DNA of 14,512 nt from Lentisphaeria bacterium UBA1732 (GTDB lineage: Bacteria; Verrucomicrobiota; Lentisphaeria; Victivallales; UBA1829): assembly GCA_002315855.1 (NCBI GenBank), contig DCIG01000072.1, positions 1 to 14,512 of the forward strand. The letters run 5' to 3'. The position numbers and the translations under genes are program-made. The notes below the pieces were generated by a model. The model was not told where the DNA came from, searched no databases, and was given only the letters and a program-made list of their open reading frames with translations. Position 1 is the first letter of the stretch. Each line of letters starts with the position of its first letter. Of this stretch, positions 12,985 to 14,512 are shown piece after piece.

Positions 12985-13200
12985 ATGGACGAACGCGAAA
13001 AAGGCAAAGTCAAATGGTTTAACAACACAAAAGGATATGGTTTCATCGAGCGTGAAGGCGCTGCGGACATTTTTGTCCACTACAGCGCGATTCAGAGCGA
13101 TGGCTATCGTACTCTGAAAGAAGGACAGCTTGTTGAATTTACTGTCGGTCAGGGCAAGAATGGGCTCCAGGCTGACAATGTTGTCCCCGTTGCCGAATGA
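12985..13200 (+). CDS. Cold-shock domain protein (CspA family)
   Basis: A 71-residue single-domain OB-fold protein that binds single-stranded RNA or DNA and melts RNA structure, in the cytoplasm. It shows KGKVKWFNNTKGYGFIE (6-22) with the RNP1-type KGYGFIE, and RNP2-type DIFVHYSAI (28-36), followed by the expected LKEGQLVEF and QADNVVPV. Length and order match CspA exactly, with a slightly longer charged N-terminus (MDEREKG). AAAGG ten bases upstream supports the start. It stands alone between terminators (12632-12665 and 13359-13389). The long structured leader suggests control at the level of mRNA folding. Whether it is cold-induced cannot be read from sequence. Confidence 0.95.
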   Translation: MDEREKGKVKWFNNTKGYGFIEREGAADIFVHYSAIQSDGYRTLKEGQLVEFTVGQGKNGLQADNVVPVAE

Positions 13201-13288
13201 CGATGATTGTAAGGTCTTTATGATTCCTTGATTCGTTTCCGTTTCGCGAAAACTCTCACCGCCTTTTCATAAATTCCCTCACAGTCTT

Positions 13289-13315
13289 AAGCTGATTTCC
13301 AAAGAAGCTGATTGG
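13289..13315 (+). repeat. AAGCTGATT direct repeat, related to the intergenic repeat family
   Basis: AAGCTGATTTCCAAAG (13289-13304) is followed at once by AAGCTGATTGG (13305-13315). The first resembles the AGCTGATTTCAAAAG termini of the MITE-like element. The rest of 13201-13358 holds nothing I recognise. Confidence 0.4.
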
Positions 13316-13358
13316 AAGTATCATTGGATTTTAGCTTTTTTAATAAAACCTGTTTTTC

Positions 13359-13389
13359 CGCCGCTTCCTTATGGAATCGGCGTTTTTTT
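13359..13389 (+). terminator. Intrinsic terminator of the cold-shock gene
   Basis: CGCCG (13359-13363) pairs with CGGCG (13378-13382) and TTCC (13365-13368) with GGAA (13373-13376), with one C/T mismatch between the helices and a four-base loop. Seven T follow (13383-13389). Confidence 0.85.
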
Positions 13390-13411
13390 GTTCCCGCAGC
13401 ACCCGGATTTC

Positions 13412-13447
13412 AAAAAAAGAACCCCTGTCTGAACATTCAGACAGGGG
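13412..13447 (-). terminator. Intrinsic terminator of the exported coiled-coil gene
   Basis: On the minus strand CCCCTGTCTGA (13447-13437) pairs perfectly with TCAGACAGGGG (13432-13422) around a four-base loop, followed by TTCTTTTTTT (13421-13412). It begins 43 bases after the stop codon at 13490. The cold-shock gene converges from the other side with its own terminator. Confidence 0.9.
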
Positions 13448-13489
13448 AATAAATGCTTTCGCTTGTTTCGGATGAATATATCCGATGGA

Positions 13490-14314
13490 TTACCACGGCA
13501 TTTCAAAGTCGAAGTCGATAAGCGGGTCTTTTTTCATCATTTTTTCCAGAGAATTCTTTTCTGCTTCGATTCTGAGTTCCAGATTAATGATATCCACCTC
13601 AATTTGATCCCGTTTCGGTTCCAGAGTTTTGGTTTCCTGACGAAGATCATTGACGGTTCCGGCAAGTGCCTGATTGCCCTGACTGTGCGCCGCGATGTCG
13701 CGGAAATGAGGCCGGCGGAACAGCCCCCCTCCCCACACGTAAGCGGTTGTTTTTTTGGCTTTGGACAGATTCACTTGATCTTTGCGGTTTTCTTCGATTT
13801 GTTTGTCCATGGTTGCGGCTTTGCGCCGGGCCTCTGCAAGCTGCAGTTCCAGATTCTGAATGAAAGTGCGTTGTTTCATGATTCTTTCATCCTTGATTTG
13901 GGTGGCGGCTTTCTTCATGGCCTGTTCGCGTTTGATGCGGTCCGCCTCTTCTTTCAGGGTCGCCTCTCTTTGACTTTGTTGGAATCTTCTTTCATACGAA
14001 GCCGACTGAATCGGGTTGTAGTGGAACAGCTTCTGCACTTGCGGCGGCATATCGGAAAATCGGAAGAACGATGCTCCGTCATCGTGGGCGATATTGACTC
14101 CGTTCGGTTTCTGGCTCAGGATGTACGCGTTTTTCAGGACGGTCCCGTCTTTCAATATGATGTTTTTCCGGTTTTCAGACATGCCGACTGTTTTTGCCAG
14201 TTCGCTCAGGTTTTCGAGGCTTTTCTGCTTCACTTCGTCCTGAATTTGGGCATAAACCGGGCTCATTGCCGCTGCCGCCAGAAGAATCATTACTGCTTTC
14301 TTTAAGGATGTCAT
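13490..14314 (-). CDS. Exported coiled-coil protein of unknown function
   Basis: I do not recognise a named family. The 274-residue protein starts with a Sec signal peptide (MTSLKK, then hydrophobic 7-18, cleavage likely after PVYA, residue 22). A small domain at about 51-100 has the pattern NIILKDGTVLKNAYI...GASFFRFSDMPPQVQKLFHYNP, resembling short beta-rich segments I associate with exported proteins of Lentisphaerota and Verrucomicrobiota. It is followed by charged helical, probably coiled-coil segments (about 104-185 and 219-262), split by a Gly/aromatic stretch AYVWGGGLFRRP (191-202), and an acidic tail DFDFEMPW. It is likely periplasmic or bound to a surface structure through the coiled coils. 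The start at 14314 has AAGGAG eight bases upstream, and that site overlaps the stop codon of the upstream gene, so the two are coupled in an operon. A terminator follows at 13412-13447. Confidence 0.85.
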   Translation of the reverse strand: MTSLKKAVMILLAAAAMSPVYAQIQDEVKQKSLENLSELAKTVGMSENRKNIILKDGTVLKNAYILSQKPNGVNIAHDDGASFFRFSDMPPQVQKLFHYNPIQSASYERRFQQSQREATLKEEADRIKREQAMKKAATQIKDERIMKQRTFIQNLELQLAEARRKAATMDKQIEENRKDQVNLSKAKKTTAYVWGGGLFRRPHFRDIAAHSQGNQALAGTVNDLRQETKTLEPKRDQIEVDIINLELRIEAEKNSLEKMMKKDPLIDFDFEMPW

Positions 14315-14326
14315 ACTTTTCTCTCC

Positions 14327-14512
14327 TTAGTCGATTTTGTCAAACGTTACGGGGCGTTCAAATGCCGAATCATCCAGCGTATTGATTTCCGCTTCCTGGA
14401 GTACCAGCAGCATGGCTCCTTCCACCGGGTCGAAGATGTACATGCGGCTCGGCACTTTCACCTTTTCCACTTCTTTGAACTCAAAATACTGCGTCGTGTA
14501 TTTCCCTTCGGG
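14327..14512 (-). CDS. C-terminal part of an unrecognised gene (cut by window edge)
   Basis: The last 61 codons of a minus-strand gene, open to the window edge and ending in TAA at 14327-14329. The visible part reads PEGKYTTQYFEFKEVEKVKV and then PSRMYIFDPVEGAMLLVL, ending PVTFDKID. It is rich in charged residues and short beta-like segments, with no catalytic motif visible. Its stop codon overlaps the AAGGAG ribosome binding site of the exported coiled-coil gene, 12 bases before that start, which indicates cotranscription and translational coupling. It may be an exported partner of that protein, but that is a guess. Confidence 0.75.
   Translation of the reverse strand, partial: PEGKYTTQYFEFKEVEKVKVPSRMYIFDPVEGAMLLVLQEAEINTLDDSAFERPVTFDKID

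Overview
The window looks like chromosomal DNA of a Gram-negative anaerobe, most likely from the PVC superphylum (Lentisphaerota/Victivallales-like). The basis is weak but consistent: an exported protein with a 'DGTVLKN...SDMPPQVQKLFHYNP'-type repeat-like domain that I associate with Lentisphaerota and Verrucomicrobiota, clear AGGAG-type ribosome binding sites, hexuronate catabolism, and many short intergenic palindromes. The phylum call is inference and no marker gene proves it.

Layout. 1-453 is gene-free: it holds a 21-bp-phased tandem repeat array, an inverted-repeat element and a strong hairpin. 454-10049 is all minus strand. Read in the direction of transcription it is: a subgroup-Ic aspartate aminotransferase and, 21 bases later, a SpoU/TrmH rRNA methyltransferase; an intergenic stretch with a MITE-like element (perfect 17-bp inverted termini) and a tRNA T-arm-like hairpin; uxaB and uxaA (tagaturonate reductase, altronate dehydratase); a double hairpin; then a promoter, a short Phe-containing leader ORF and an intrinsic terminator in front of a 618-residue fusion of class I DAHP synthase with prephenate dehydratase plus ACT domain; and finally an iron-containing alcohol dehydrogenase. 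10050-10359 is a divergent promoter region with a second copy of the inverted-repeat element. 10360-13200 is plus strand: glmM and nagB (amino-sugar metabolism), a terminator, then a cold-shock protein gene with a long AT-rich 5' leader. 13412-14512 is minus strand again: an exported coiled-coil protein of unknown function, and upstream of it the 3' end of another unrecognised gene that probably shares its operon.

How the genes work together. UxaB and UxaA carry out consecutive steps of galacturonate breakdown (tagaturonate to altronate to 2-keto-3-deoxygluconate); no isomerase, KDG kinase or aldolase is in the window. The fused aro-phe enzyme joins the entry step of the shikimate pathway to the committed step of phenylalanine synthesis. 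Both halves belong to families often controlled by phenylalanine, and the leader suggests transcription attenuation as well. GlmM consumes the glucosamine-6-phosphate that NagB makes or breaks, so the pair sets amino-sugar flux between wall synthesis and glycolysis.

The most interesting items are the DAHP synthase-prephenate dehydratase fusion with its candidate attenuator, the 21-bp-phased array, and the inverted-repeat element that occurs twice with a compensatory base change in its stem.
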